A stretch of DNA of 64,000 nucleotides from Magnolia sinica (lineage: Eukaryota > Streptophyta > Magnoliopsida > Magnoliales > Magnoliaceae). Location: NCBI RefSeq assembly GCF_029962835.1, contig NC_080584.1, positions 81,000,862 to 81,064,861 of the forward strand. Direction: 5' to 3'. Each line of letters starts with the position of its first letter. Position 1 is the first letter of the stretch. The notes beneath the pieces were generated by a model. That model had not been told where the DNA came from. It searched no databases and saw only the letters and a list, made by a program, of their open reading frames with translations. Positions 1 through 11,294 of this stretch are shown here, in pieces. The position numbers and the translations under genes are program-made.

Positions 1-91
1 CACTAGTGTTGTCAGCACTAGTGCCTTAAATGTAGCGTGTGATGATGTGTCCCAGTCAGATTATAATAAACAGTAATTTGTTGTTTGTGGC

Positions 92-687
92 TAGAGTTGT
101 ACACACCTGAGTTACCACGGTTAACTTGCTCGACTAGACCCGAAAAAGGTCGATTCAACTTGGTTCGAAACTAAGTTCGACTTGACTCCGATTGAACCTC
201 AACTTAAATCAACTCAGACCGAATTGATTTGGTGACCACTTATTTTGATATTGATGCTGCTCGCCTGGTGTTTGGTTAAACGACTCAATGAAGTATTGTT
301 TCGGTTGCATACACTCTCTGCAGATTAGCTAGTGGCGAGGAAGGAATGGATATAAAATAAATCATTAAGAAGAAAAAAAAAAAAATGACTTCACATTGTA
401 AAACTGTTCTCAAATTGTGATTTTGATGTAACCCATGAATATTTGATGAAATACATGTAAATTGTTATTATTGTTTTTGTTTATGTGAAAATTTGAAAAT
501 GCATTCTATGCGTTTGAGAAAATGTCACATATACTTGAACTCATTTCTAATTAGCCCGAGCTACTGGCCGAACCAAGCTGAGCTAGTCACACTCGAAGAC
601 TGAGCTGAGCTGAGTTCAAGCTAGGGCTAGCTACTAGCCAATCGCAGTTGTGCCAAGCTTGACTTGATTAGACCATGTATAGCTCTA
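92..687 (+). mobile_element. Non-autonomous hAT-type element, GCTCGA-rich family
   Basis: It starts TAGAGTTGTACA and ends with a degenerate inverted copy, ATAGCTCTA. It is flanked by TTTGTGGC (84-91) and TTTGAGGC (688-695), an 8-bp target duplication with one mismatch. The interior is full of CTCGACT/AGCTCGA words and carries the family core (here GATGCTGCTCGCC). The unoccupied site is visible in copy B near 1540. There is no transposase reading frame. The 8-bp duplication and TAGRGGTGTACA-type ends fit the hAT superfamily. Confidence 0.8.
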
Positions 688-746
688 TTTGAGGCAAGCA
701 AAATATTCAAATCCTATATATATTCAAATATAGCTTAAGTGGATCC

Positions 747-1146
747 TTAACTGTGAGGCCTACTGTGATATATGTGGCTTACATTCATGCTGCCCAGTTA
801 TTTTGAGAATTCATTTTCAAGCTTGATCTAAAAAATATAAAGCTTATATCAAGTAGACCACATCGAATGAAATTATAATTATTTATCATTAAAAGCTTCT
901 CACGAGCTACAAAGGTTTTGGATTAAGGATGATGTGTGTAATCGTTCATCCTTAATCAACACGTGGCTATTCCAATAGCCTCTAAGAATATCAGAACGGT
1001 GGCTATTCAATCACCACTGATATATCTAATGTGGTCCACCTGATATTTGGATCTGCTTCACTTTCAGAATCACACTCCAAAATAAGCTGTCAAAACAAAT
1101 GGACAACCTAGATGTAAGAAACACATCATAGTAGTCCCCACATGGA
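747..1146. repeat. Palindromic (foldback) repeat of the GTGGGGCCCAC family
   Basis: The left end reads GTGAGGCCTACTGTGATATATG and the right end reads CACATCATAGTAGTCCCCAC, a degenerate inverted pair about 400 bp apart. In between are the family words for 'GTGGACCACAT' and 'GTGGTCCACCTGA'. It belongs to the most abundant repeat in the window. Confidence 0.65.
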
Positions 1147-1178
1147 TCCATCGTCTAAAGCCGTGTCCAAACAAATAT

Positions 1179-1349
1179 GAGTCCGGATCCTCTGTTATCG
1201 GGTCAACAGAGAATTCCTAATATCCTAATTCTCATTGGTCCACGTCACTACTCACTAAAAAAATAAAAATAATAAAAAACAACTTCGGACGCCAAACCAT
1301 TAGGGTAATAGGAATTCTCTATTGACCTGATAACAGAGGATCCCGACTC
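1179..1349. mobile_element. Mutator-like MITE, 171 bp
   Basis: The two ends are near-perfect inverted copies over at least 40 bp (left GAGTCCGGATCCTCTGTTAT, right the complement with few differences). They are flanked by AACAAATAT (1170-1178) and AACACATAT (1350-1358), a 9-bp target duplication with one mismatch. Long terminal inverted repeats with a 9-bp duplication are the hallmark of Mutator-like elements. The short interior is AT-rich and non-coding. Confidence 0.8.
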
Positions 1350-1480
1350 AACACATATACATACTCGAACAAGTCAAGCTCCAATGATAAGCTCGAGGCC
1401 AAGCCCGAGGAGAGTACGGAAAAGTCAAGCCAGTCTTAGTGCACCTCCTCAACTTGACTCCACTCAATGTACAGCCCTAG

Positions 1481-2021
1481 AAGTGTGTGATGATGTAGCT
1501 CAATCAAATTGCAATAAACAGATATTTCCTGCCAGTGGCAAACAGAATATCCAAATTCTAGATAAATTCGGATGTGGCTTAGGCAGATCCTTAATTGTGG
1601 GGCCCACTATGATGTATGGACTGTGCCCATTTATTTCGAGAGTTCATTTTCAGGCTTGACCTAAAAATAAAGCTGATCTGACGTGGACCACATCAAATGA
1701 AATTACGATTATTTAATATTAAAAACTTCTCATGAGCTACAAAGGTTTTGAATCAAGATAATATCTGTCGTCATTCATCCATTCTTTGTGTTCTTATCAA
1801 CGGTTGGATGGCAAATAAACATTCCAATGACCTTTAAGAAGATCATAATGGTGGGTATTCAATCACCACTGTTATTTTCTAATGTGGTCCACCTGAGATT
1901 TGGATCTACTTCATTTTTGAAATCACCCCTTCAAATGAGCTGTCAAAATGGATCAACGGCCTGGATGTAAGAAACACATCACAGTGGTCCCCACAGGGAT
2001 CCACCAACCAAAGCCGCGTCC
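1481..2021. repeat. Direct duplication, copy B (empty hAT site)
   Basis: Counterpart of 33-1170 without the hAT insertion. It contains a foldback repeat at about 1597-1995, with left end GTGGGGCCCACTATGATGTA and right end CACATCACAGTGGTCCCCAC. The small reading frames here fall inside the repeat and have no coding character. Confidence 0.75.
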
Positions 2022-2497
2022 AGGGAGATGATGGACTAATAGTATCCTGACCGTTCATTCACAAGAACAATTTCCACGTGGCTTTTCCTTTTACTTTATA
2101 ATGTAAAATCCCAAATAACTAGTAAGAGAAAAAAAGAAAGATGTTAGCTTTCCTGAAAAGCTCTCACTTACTTTTTGTTTTTTTTAAAAATAAATAAATA
2201 AATAAAAATAAAATCTTATCGATTCCCCAAAACCACGCGCTAAGAGCGTGACTTCATTCCGACCAGGTGAAATCCTGCCACACTCTCATTTCGGTGCCCA
2301 CTAAAATCAAAGTGGGGCCCACTTCCTATCAGCATCCATCCATGGTCCACCTATAGTAATTTTTTGTTATGGGTGTTGATCCATACCTACCAGTGGGTCT
2401 TGTCACGCTCGTTCTGTGGGCCCACTTTCCATCACCATTCAATCAAGCCGCACCCACAGTAAAGCTTTGTTGTGGGTGTCTACAAAAGAAATGCTAG

Positions 2498-2803
2498 CCG
2501 CACATCTGCTCACATAGGACATAGGTGTCAAATCTAATCCATCCATCAGATTGGTTTGACATTGTACATATTTCCCAAAAAAAATAAATCTAATTCACTC
2601 AACATGTGGGCCTCAAGATGGATAGGCTAGAAAATTTCAACAGAGTTTTTCACAGCCGTTCATTTGTTTTGAAAATTGTGGCCCACTTAATTATTCGATC
2701 AATCCGATTCTTGGGATAGGATATCAATATAATAGTGACCTTCTGATGGATGGATCAGATCTTGATTCTATTATGCCATGCTGGCATATATGTGGCATGT
2801 GCA
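2498..2803. repeat. MITE-like inverted repeat with ATCCATCCATCAGA arms
   Basis: The left arm contains AATCCATCCATCAGA and the right arm contains TCTGATGGATGGATC, with further weak complementarity outward to GCCACAT-like ends. No target duplication was resolved, so the superfamily is open. Confidence 0.4.
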
Positions 2804-3433
2804 TGAACTTTGTTGCACACGCCGGGTCCACCGACCATTTTCATATCTATGCTTGATTTCAACGAAAGTGGGCCACACCATTCTGATAGATCACCCCCTG
2901 TTTCTATCATTGCTATATATATATTAAAAAGAGCGGTTGAGTCGTCCTACCATTTTTAAGTTCTTTTTAAAATCTATAATTCCACCGTTGAAAGTGGACC
3001 GTTCATTACGTTTATGTCTCACTGGCCATTTATATACCACCAGTCAGTGCGGATTGCCCGATCCGTGCAATTTCCCCGTGTGGGCCATCTACCATTGTGA
3101 TGATGAGCTGGAAAATCCGCGTGATAGTACAAGCTTCCACGTGACCATGTGCAGGTGGCATCCCTGATGACTTTGATACTCTGGTAGTGTTGACTCTCTA
3201 TACACATGCACATGACTATTTGCATGGATGGCATCAGTGCAGCCCAATCCAATCTGTTAAAATGGTGGGGTCCATTGCAGATGGTCCATAGATTAACCAA
3301 CTATTACAGTAGCCAGTTTGATGGTAAGGATGTAGATGGTGAGATATGAAAATAATCAGCCGTACAATTTCGACAAAGATATATTCATGATAAGAGGTCA
3401 GGATCGTCCAAATCTGAGTTTTGGGTTATGGGA
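2804..3433. other. Intergenic, no gene seen
   Basis: Non-coding sequence with fragments of dispersed repeats, including a GATACTCTGG word near 3174 that recurs near 9922 and, as GATACTCCGG, near 30051. Short frames on both strands overlap each other and show no recognisable domain. Confidence 0.5.
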
Positions 3434-5802
3434 CATACAGTAGGGTCTGTGATTGTGATGGTTGGATTACCACAAGTGTATGTCACGTGTGCAACGACAG
3501 CATCCATGTGTAAAGGGGATGGTGCACATGTTAGAGATTGGAGCCATTCATCAGGTTGGACACACCTCACAATAGCATTGACCCAAATAAAAGGGTCGCG
3601 GCTTAGGTGTATCCCTGACCGTCTATAGTTGTCTTATATCCGTTGAATATTTATTTACCATCCTATCCATTGATAAGGACAAAAATGTTAGGAAATTATG
3701 TTGGATATACTTAAAAATAAAAAATAAAATAAGGTTCGGTGATTTCATTTTACCAGGCTGAATCACGTAAAATATATGCTGTCCTTAAAGCGTGATTCGC
3801 CTCCTTATCCGGGTGAATTACACGATGGGTCCAATAAGGAGAGGCTATCTGGAGGATCTGATGGAAGGGGAGAGATTTGAGTTTGAGTTGATGGAATTTG
3901 AACCGGAATGGTCCAGTTTATATAGACACCAGGGAGTGGACTATTGATAGGTGGCCATCAATGGTTCGGAACGTTTAAAAAACGTTTCTAACCGTTGATC
4001 ATTAATTTCAGTCGTTTCTGGTCATCGAATCAGGAAGATCTAACCGTTGGATCACATTATCCATCCATTTTCAGACCGTTGTGACTTTCAAGATAGCTAG
4101 CCAGTTTCAGAAATGGTTGACCGTTTTGGATTGATAATTGGTTGTTCTTAGTCGCTCTAACCGTTGGATCACATTGTCCATCCACAATGTATACATGCAA
4201 AGTGCGTCAACTAACGCCACTACAGCCACACTGCCCGCGACCACACCCGAGCTCGAGCGCACACACGAGCGTCACAATCTCCAAAGCTTCAAGTAAGAAT
4301 GTTACGCAAACATCCTTATATAAACCACGATTTTCTTCTTTTCATTTCCGACGTGGGACAAAAGCACACACTGCGATTTTCGATTTGAAATTCCCAAAAA
4401 ACATTTTCGTGGTAAAATCCTGAAATTTTGAATATTTGATTTTTTTTTTTCCCGAAAAAGCACAAATCTCAACAAAAAAGATCTTGATTAAAGCACCGCA
4501 CAAATATGAGCTTGATCTAAAACTTTTGTGGTCCCATTAGTTTCTTAATAGTCAATTATCACTATTTTTATATGGTGTGGCCCACCTAAGATTTAGATTT
4601 GCTGTATTACTAGGTTTATAACCTAAAATGATGTGGCAAGATGAATGGATAAAGTGGATACAAGGCACATATATCACTGCATCACACTCAGATTTGGTAG
4701 TGACCCTTAAGTACCAATGTGGGTATGGAAAAGCTAGGTAGGCCCACCGTGATGTATATGTTTTATTAATGCCATCTGTCCATTTAGCCGGATCATTTTA
4801 TGGCATGCGCCCAAAAATAATACAATTCCAAATCTCAGTTGGACTACCCATTAAAATTCCTCGGGGACCACAAAAGTTTTGAACCAAGACGATATTTGTA
4901 TTTTTCCTTCAACGTGGTTTGTGAAACCTAATTAATGGATTGGATGGTAAATAAATGTCACAGTGGGCTTATCAGCTTAGGAAGTTTTTAATGTGTTGAA
5001 TCATTACTTTTTCTAGTGGTGTGGTCCACCAAAGAATTAGATTTGATTTATTTTAGTGCTCCTGCCCTAAAATGAGCTGTTAAAATGGATGGACAACACG
5101 TGTTTTTCAAGAGCCGCAAAATCAGGTCCATTAAAAGAAGTAGGATACTCTTTAAGGGAGTGGATGGCACCATGTACTACCCCACCAGGACCTACCTGAG
5201 GGCTCTATAAGGAGCTATGTGGGCTACCATGATGTATATATTTTTTCCATGCCCTACATCTATTTTGATAGATATATTTATGTTAGTTGAAATCTATGTT
5301 TTTCCTTTCTCAGGTCAACGTAACCTTAAGAAGAGTTTAGATGGCAAATAAATATAGGCTTGAGAAAGTTTCCAACTGTAGGAGTTTAATCCCCACTGCT
5401 TTCTATGGTGTGGTCCACTCAAGCCTTCAATCTACTTCCTTTCAAAACTCATGCCTTAAAATGATATGTCAAAATAAATGAATGGTGTAGATAAAACATA
5501 TACATCATGGTAGGCCCCACACAGCCCCAAACAGGACCATTCATCTCTAGCTAGGCCCTGGTTGGGGTAGTACCTAGTCGCCCCCACATAGTGCATTAGG
5601 TATTACCTGGGTAACAGGTCAGTAGATGTTTTGCATATCCAGGCTGTCCATCAGTTTTTCCACCTTATTTTAGGGCATGATCCTAAATATGAAGAGAGTC
5701 AAATCTCAAGTGGACCACACAGTAGGGATTGAATGGTTACCATGAAAAACTCTAGAGAGGCTAAAAAAGTTTTAGATGAAGCTGATATTTATGTTTTCCT
5801 TT
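3434..5802. repeat. Tandem duplication, copy 1 (2.37 kb)
   Basis: This block is followed head-to-tail by a second copy at 5803-8342. The junction is sharp: the end of copy 1 (ATGTTTTCCTTTCA) runs straight into the start of copy 2 (TACAGTAGGGTCTGTG), which repeats position 3436. It contains an LTR-like block and two foldback repeats (about 4738-5122 and 5217-5523). The 93-codon frame at 4142 lies within the LTR-like block and is not considered a gene. Confidence 0.85.
3686..4474 (+). mobile_element. Probable solo LTR
   Basis: It begins TGTTAGGAAATTATG, ends CTCAACA, and is flanked by AAAAA on both sides (3681-3685, 4475-4479). A TATA-like GTTTATATAGAC lies near 3917. The same unit appears at 6246-7005 by the local duplication and independently in reverse at 54201-55028. 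A truncated relative lies near 15540-15810. No internal retrotransposon region is attached. TG...CA ends and a 5-bp flank fit an LTR, but the flank is low-complexity, so this is moderate evidence. Confidence 0.5.
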
Positions 5803-5933
5803 CATACAGTAGGGTCTGTGATTGTGATGGTTGGGTTACCACAAGTGTATGTCACGTGTGCAACGACAGCATCCATGTGTAAAGGGGATGGTGCACATGT
5901 TACAGATTCGAGCCATTCATCAGTTGGACACAC

Positions 5934-5936
5934 GTT

Positions 5937-5973
<37 letters not shown>

Positions 5974-6115
5974 GGTTTAGCTTGTTAGTGCACACCCATG
6001 TCAGTACACATACTCCATGTTAGCCACCCTCGCTAGGGATCGATACCAAGACCTCAAGTGTTGAAACGAGGTATCTCCACTCAATCAGCCAGTTGAGCTA
6101 TGGATTTGGGTGGAG
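5934..6115 (-). mobile_element. tRNA-derived SINE
   Basis: On the minus strand it has a tRNA-like head with box A (TAGCTCAACTGG) and box B (GGTATCGATCCC), a short body and a poly-A tail, seen here as about 30 T residues. It is flanked by GTTGGACACAC at 5923-5933 and 6116-6126, an 11-bp exact target duplication. The unoccupied site is present in the tandem copy near 3559. Confidence 0.88.
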
Positions 6116-6245
6116 GTTGGACACACCTCACATAGCATTGACCCAAATAAAAGGGTCGGGGCTTACGTGGATCCCTAACTGTCTATAGCTGTCTTATATC
6201 CATAGGATATTTATTTACCATCCTATCCATTGATAAGGTCAAAAA

Positions 6246-7005
6246 TGTTAGAAAATTGTGTTGGATATACCTAAAAATAAAAAATAAAATAAGGTTTAAT
6301 GATTTCATTCTACTAGGCTGAATCACGTAAAATAGATGTTGTCCTTAAAGCGTGATTTGCCTCCTTATCCAAGTGAATTACACGATGGGTCCAAAAAGGA
6401 GATACTATCTGGAGGATCTGATGGAAGGGGAGAGATTTGAGTTTGAGTTGATGGAATTTGGACCAGAATAGTCCAGTCTATATAGGCACAGGGAGTGGAC
6501 TATTGCTAAGTGGCCATCAATAGTTCGGAACATTTGAAAAACGTTTCTGACCGTTGATCATTAATTTCAGTCGTTTTTGGTCGTCGAATCAGGAAGATTT
6601 GACTGTTGGATCATCATTGCCCATCCGTTTTCGAGCCGTTGTGGCTTTCAAGGCAGCTAACTAGTTTAAAAAACGATTGACCATTTCAGATTGATAATTG
6701 GTTGTTCTTAGTCGCCTATAAAGTCCTGGCTCATTTTAGATCCATCCACGATGTGTATATGCAAAGTGCGCCAACTAGCGCCACTACAGCCACATTGCCC
6801 ACGACCACGCCCGAGCCTAAGCGCACACACAAGCGTCACAATCTTCAAAGCTCCAAGTAAGAATGTTATACAAACATCCTTATATAAAACCACGATTTTC
6901 TTCTTTTCATTTCCGATGTGGGACAAAAGCACACACTGTGATTTTTAATTTGAAATTTTGAATATTTGATTTCTTTTTTTACCGAAAAAGTACAAATCTC
7001 AACCA
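6246..7005 (+). mobile_element. Probable solo LTR, duplicate copy
   Basis: Second copy of the 3686-4474 unit, carried along by the tandem duplication. It starts TGTTAGAAAATTGTG and has a TATA-like sequence near 6480. The opposing frames at 6708-6948 lie inside it and are not genes. Confidence 0.5.
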
Positions 7006-8536
7006 AAAAGACCTTAATTAAAACACCGCGCAAATATGAGCTTGATTTAAAACTTTTGTGGTCCCGATGGTTTTTTAATAGTCAATTATCACTGTTTTTA
7101 TATGGTGTGGTCCACCTAAGATTTAGATTTGCTGTATTGCTAAGTTTATAACCTAAAATAATGTGGCAAAATGAATGGATAAAGTGGATATAAGACACAT
7201 ACATCACTGCATCACACTCGGATTTGGTAGTGACCCTTAAGTACCAACGTGGGTATGGAAAAGCTGGGTAGACCCACCGTGATGTATATGTTTTATTAAT
7301 GTCATCTGTCCATTTAGCCGGATCATTTTATGGCATGCACCCAACATTAATACAATTTCAAATCTCAATTAGACCACCCGTTGAAATTTTTTGGGGACTA
7401 CAAAAGTTTTGAACCAAGATGATATTTGTATTTTTCCCACAACCTGGCTTGTGAAACCTAATTAATGGATTGGATGGTAAATAAATGTCATGGTGGGCTT
7501 ATGGGCTTAGGAAGTTTTTAATGAGTGTTGAATCATTACTTTTTCTAGTGGTGTGGTCCCCCGTAGAATTCGATTTGATTTATTTTAGTGCTCCTGTCCT
7601 AAAATAAGCTGTTAAAATGGATGCACAACACGAGTTTTTCAAGAGCTGCAAAATCAGGTCCGTTAAAAAAAGTAGGATACTCTTTAAGAGAGTGGATGGC
7701 CCCATGTTCTACCCCACCAGGACCTAGGTGAGGGCCCTATAAGGAGCTATGTGGGCTACCATGATGTATATTTTTTTTTCCATCCCCTACATCTATTTTG
7801 ATAGATATATTCATGTTAGTTGAAATTTATGTTTTTTCTTTATCACGTCAATCGTAACGTAACCTTAAGAAAAGGTTAGATGGCAAGTAAACATAGGCCT
7901 TAGAAAGTTTCCAACTGTAGGAGTTTAATCCCCACTGCTTTCTATGGTGTGGTCCACTCAAGCCTTCAATCAGCTTCCATTCGGAACTCATGCCTTAAAA
8001 TGATATATCAAAATAAATGAATGGTGTAGATAAAACATATACACCATGGTAGGCCCCACACAGCCCCAAACAGGACCATCCATCTCTAGCTAGGCCCTGG
8101 TTGGGTTAGTACCTAGTCGCCCCACGGATTGCATTAGGTATTACCTGGGTAATATGTCAGTAGATGTTTTGAATATCCAGGCTGTCCATCAGTTTTTCCA
8201 CCTTATTTTGGGGCATGATCCTAAATATGAAGAGAGTCAAATCTCAAGGGGACCACACCGTAGGGATTGAATGGTTACCGTAAAAAACTCTAGAGAGGCT
8301 AAAAAAGTTTTAGATGAAGCTGATATTTATGTTTTCCTTTCATCAACATCAATGTAAACTTATAAACTGGTTCAATGGCAAATAAACATTCCACTGGGGT
8401 AGGCACTAGCAAGTTTTTAATTGTGCATGTTCAACTATCACTGTTTCCTTTGGTGTGGTCCACTTGAGATTTAGATATGCTTTATTTTTTCGATGATGCG
8501 CTAAAATAAGCTGGAAAAACTAATAAATGGTGTAGA

Positions 8537-9168
8537 TATGACTGTACACGAATCTGAGTTAGCTCGGTTAGCTTGCTTGACTCGACTCGAAAAAGCTCGA
8601 TTCGACTCGGTTCAAAACTGAGTTCGAGCCGGGTTGAGCTGATTTTTTGAGCCCAAAAAAATTTTGAACCTAGCTCGAATTAAACTCAGATCGAACTAGT
8701 TCGGGCTTGCCCGAGCTCGACTCGACTTGGATTGAACCTAGCTCGAATTAAACTCAGATCGAACTAGTTCGGTGACTCAGTTACTTTGATATTAATGTTG
8801 CTCACCAAGTGGTCGATGAAATGACTCAACAAAGTGTGGTTGGTGGCAAGGAAGGTATGTATATGAGACAAATACCATTTTTTCTTAATTTTTATGTTAC
8901 TTAGAAAGTGTTTGATGAAATACTTGTAAAACCACTGCCACTGTTTTACATACGATAAGATTTTGAAGGTGTAATTCATGTGTTCGTGAAAATGCTGCAG
9001 AGGCGAACTAGGTCGACCTTGGCTCAAACTAGCTCGAGCTTAAACCGAGCCGAGCTGGCCCGTTAGGCTTGAGGACCGAGCTAGAGTCGACTTCGAGTTG
9101 GGTTAGCAAGTGGCCGAGCGGAGTCAAGCTGTGCCAGCTCAACTTGGTTCGACTCATATACACCTCTA
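8537..9168 (+). mobile_element. Non-autonomous hAT-type element, GCTCGA-rich family
   Basis: Flanked by exact 8-bp duplications GGTGTAGA (8529-8536 and 9169-9176). The degenerate end TATGACTGTACACG pairs with ATACACCTCTA at the other end. It carries the family core GTTGCTCACCAAGTG near 8800. It is inserted within a foldback repeat that starts near 8165 and resumes after 9176. The 87-codon minus-strand frame inside is not a gene. Confidence 0.85.
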
Positions 9169-9176
9169 GGTGTAGA

Positions 9177-10453
9177 TATACAACACATGCATCTTGTTGA
9201 AACTTTTTTTTTAATTTTTTTCTAGCCGCTCATTTTTGTCATACAAGCTTGAGCCTGATCAGTGAACCAACATTATCTTTGGTCCATGGCATGTCCACAA
9301 TGTACCCTATCTGATGAATGGCCTGGATCTCTTGCACGTGTTCCACCCCTTACATGAGAGTCCTCATAAATTCTGATTACACAAGGGATGATCCGGTGCT
9401 CTCTCAGAGCACTATAAGTCATATGATTCCTATTTCCTAGTCGTGTAGGGAGTAGGGATGCTTGGACGGACCCATCCATCTCAACTGATCGGTTGATCTC
9501 ATCCATCCGTTAGTTGGCCATCCATTTCACATCCATCCGTTTGCCATTCAATGGATGCGTTGCTAAGATTATCTTTTCAGAGTAAACTCTCATAAACATT
9601 ACAAATCAATGATGGTCCCACATAATGGACGGCTCAAGTGGTTGATTGGACCTATTTTTCTATAAATAATCTTGACCATCCATTTCACTTATTCTTCAGA
9701 TGGTTAGAAGCATGCAATAGCTGTGAATTTTTCCATGGAACGAGTGATCAGACCAAATGGACGGTTGGATCGATTGTTTGGGTTCTCCACGTGTCCCCAT
9801 GCACTTAGGTATCCACGGTGGATGCAAGTGGACAATCTCCTATCAATTCTCAACTACTCATTCCTACGTAGGTCAACAGTCCCACCCATCCCACCAGACT
9901 ACCAGAGATAACAGACTAGCATTGATACTCTGGCAGGTCATGGTGGGTCATACACATGCACCCAGATATCGTACACGTGGAATGAGCTGACTCAAATCAC
10001 ACCATCCAGGCAATGGGCCCAGCTTTATATGGTTCATAAGCAACCAAACCAACTACTTAACTGAGTGACTGGTGGACATTTCAAGGACGGTAAAAATGAA
10101 AAATAGCCAATGGTCCAAATTCAAAAAATCAATGTCTGCTAATAAGAAGTTGGGATATTCCATCCAATCTGATTTTAGGGTTGTTAGTTATCTCCAACGT
10201 ATTTTAGGAGGTGTTTTGCGCAAGGAATTAGGAATTAGGTGATAGTAAGTGGGGTGAGATGGAATTGTTTTTTTGTAATAAATATACTTATCCGTTGGGT
10301 GGATTGTTTCTTAGTATCACGGGGGTGAGCGTATTCACTTTGGTATAATTAAGTCAGAGGTATGAATTAAATACATGTTTTGATTCCGTATAGTGTTAGA
10401 TTGTATGTTTTCAATCTCCAAATTGGTGTTTGAAAACCCACGCTGGGAAACAA
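9177..10453. other. Intergenic, no gene seen
   Basis: Holds the remainder of the interrupted foldback repeat, then low-copy-looking non-coding DNA with a GATACTCTGGCAG word near 9922 shared with 3174 and, as GATACTCCGGCAG, 30051. Two overlapping short frames at 9723-9990 are in different frames of the same DNA and match nothing I recognise. Confidence 0.5.
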
Positions 10454-10843
10454 GGTGGGCCACCTTGATGTCTACGAGGAATCCACCCTGCCCATCTGTT
10501 TTGCAAGATCATTTTAGGACATGCTACCAAAAGTTTGGCAGATCCAAAACTCCATTGGGCCATATGAGATGAAACAATGAGAAAAGAAATTCCTATAGTT
10601 GAAACCTTCTGAGCTCCACCTTGATGTTTAAGGGTGAACTGACAATATAAGAGAATATTAGTGTGAACAAAACTTTTGTGGCCATATGAATGTTTCAATA
10701 ATGGTCAGTCAATTCTCACTGTTTTCTCTTGTGTGACCTACTTAAGTTTTGAATCCACCTCGTTTTTTGTCGCATGCCCTAAGATTATCTCACAAAACAG
10801 ATGGATGGGATGGATTCCTCATAAACATCAAGTTGGGCCCCAC
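10454..10843. repeat. Foldback repeat of the GTGGGGCCCAC family
   Basis: Left end GTGGGCCACCTTGATGT; right end ACATCAAGTTGGGCCCCAC, an inverted pair. The arms share ATCATTTTAGGACATGC and its complement-like counterpart GCATGCCCTAAGATTATC. About 390 bp, non-coding. Confidence 0.75.
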
Positions 10844-10883
10844 CTCCCTTTTCAATACAAGAATTTCATGCCTAAAACCTTTA

Positions 10884-11291
10884 GGGCCCGTTTGGCCGGG
10901 CGGATAGTATTGGGAGGGATTGGAAGTTAAATCCCGAGATTGGCCAGGTGTGCCAAACAGACTGGGTGATCTGATCCCGGGATTTAGCAATCCCATGGAT
11001 CTTAAGACAATCCATTGACAACACCATCATTACCTTTAAATCTCATCCAATCCACCCTAATCCATTCGAATTTGCCTGGGACATGTTTGGTTCGAGGGAT
11101 TGGAAGGGATGGGAAGGTTTAATCCTGGGATTGGCCGAGTGTGCCAAACAGACTCGCTATAGCAATCCTGGGATATAGCAATCCCGTGGATCTTAAGACA
11201 ATCCACTGACAACACCATCATTACCTTGAAATCCATGCCATCCACCCTAATACCATTCAATCCCTTCCAATCCACCCGGCCAAATGGGCCA
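10884..11291. mobile_element. PIF/Harbinger (Tourist-like) MITE, 408 bp
   Basis: The ends GGGCCCGTTTGGCC and GGCCAAATGGGCCA are inverted repeats (12 of 14 matching), flanked by TTA on each side (10881-10883, 11292-11294). The interior is itself a tandem pair: the stretch GATCTTAAGACAATCCA...ACACCATCATTACC occurs near 11000 and again near 11190. A three-base TTA duplication and these ends are typical of Tourist-like MITEs. Confidence 0.85.
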
Positions 11292-11294
11292 TTA

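Larger units (their letters stand above)
33..1170. repeat. Direct duplication, copy A (carries a hAT insertion)
   Basis: The order of landmarks (GTGTGATGATGT, ATAAACAG, then a palindromic repeat, then CCCCACA-GGATCCA) recurs at 1481-2021. Removing the hAT element and one target duplication (about 604 bp) leaves about 534 bp against 541 bp in copy B. The copies are visibly diverged, so the duplication is not recent. No gene is seen inside. Confidence 0.75.
5803..8342. repeat. Tandem duplication, copy 2 (with SINE)
   Basis: About 2540 bp. Subtracting the SINE and one target duplication (193 bp) gives 2347 bp, matching copy 1. It carries the second copies of the LTR-like block and of the two foldback repeats (about 7268-7650, 7758-8063). 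No gene is present. Confidence 0.85.

Noticed and set aside
2937-3628. Pairs of overlapping frames on opposite strands
   Set aside because: Mutually overlapping, short, no motif; chance openness in repeat-derived DNA.
4142-4423. 93-codon frame in the LTR-like block
   Set aside because: It has no ATG start, is not maintained in the duplicate at 6751 (different length and ending) and lies within a probable solo LTR.
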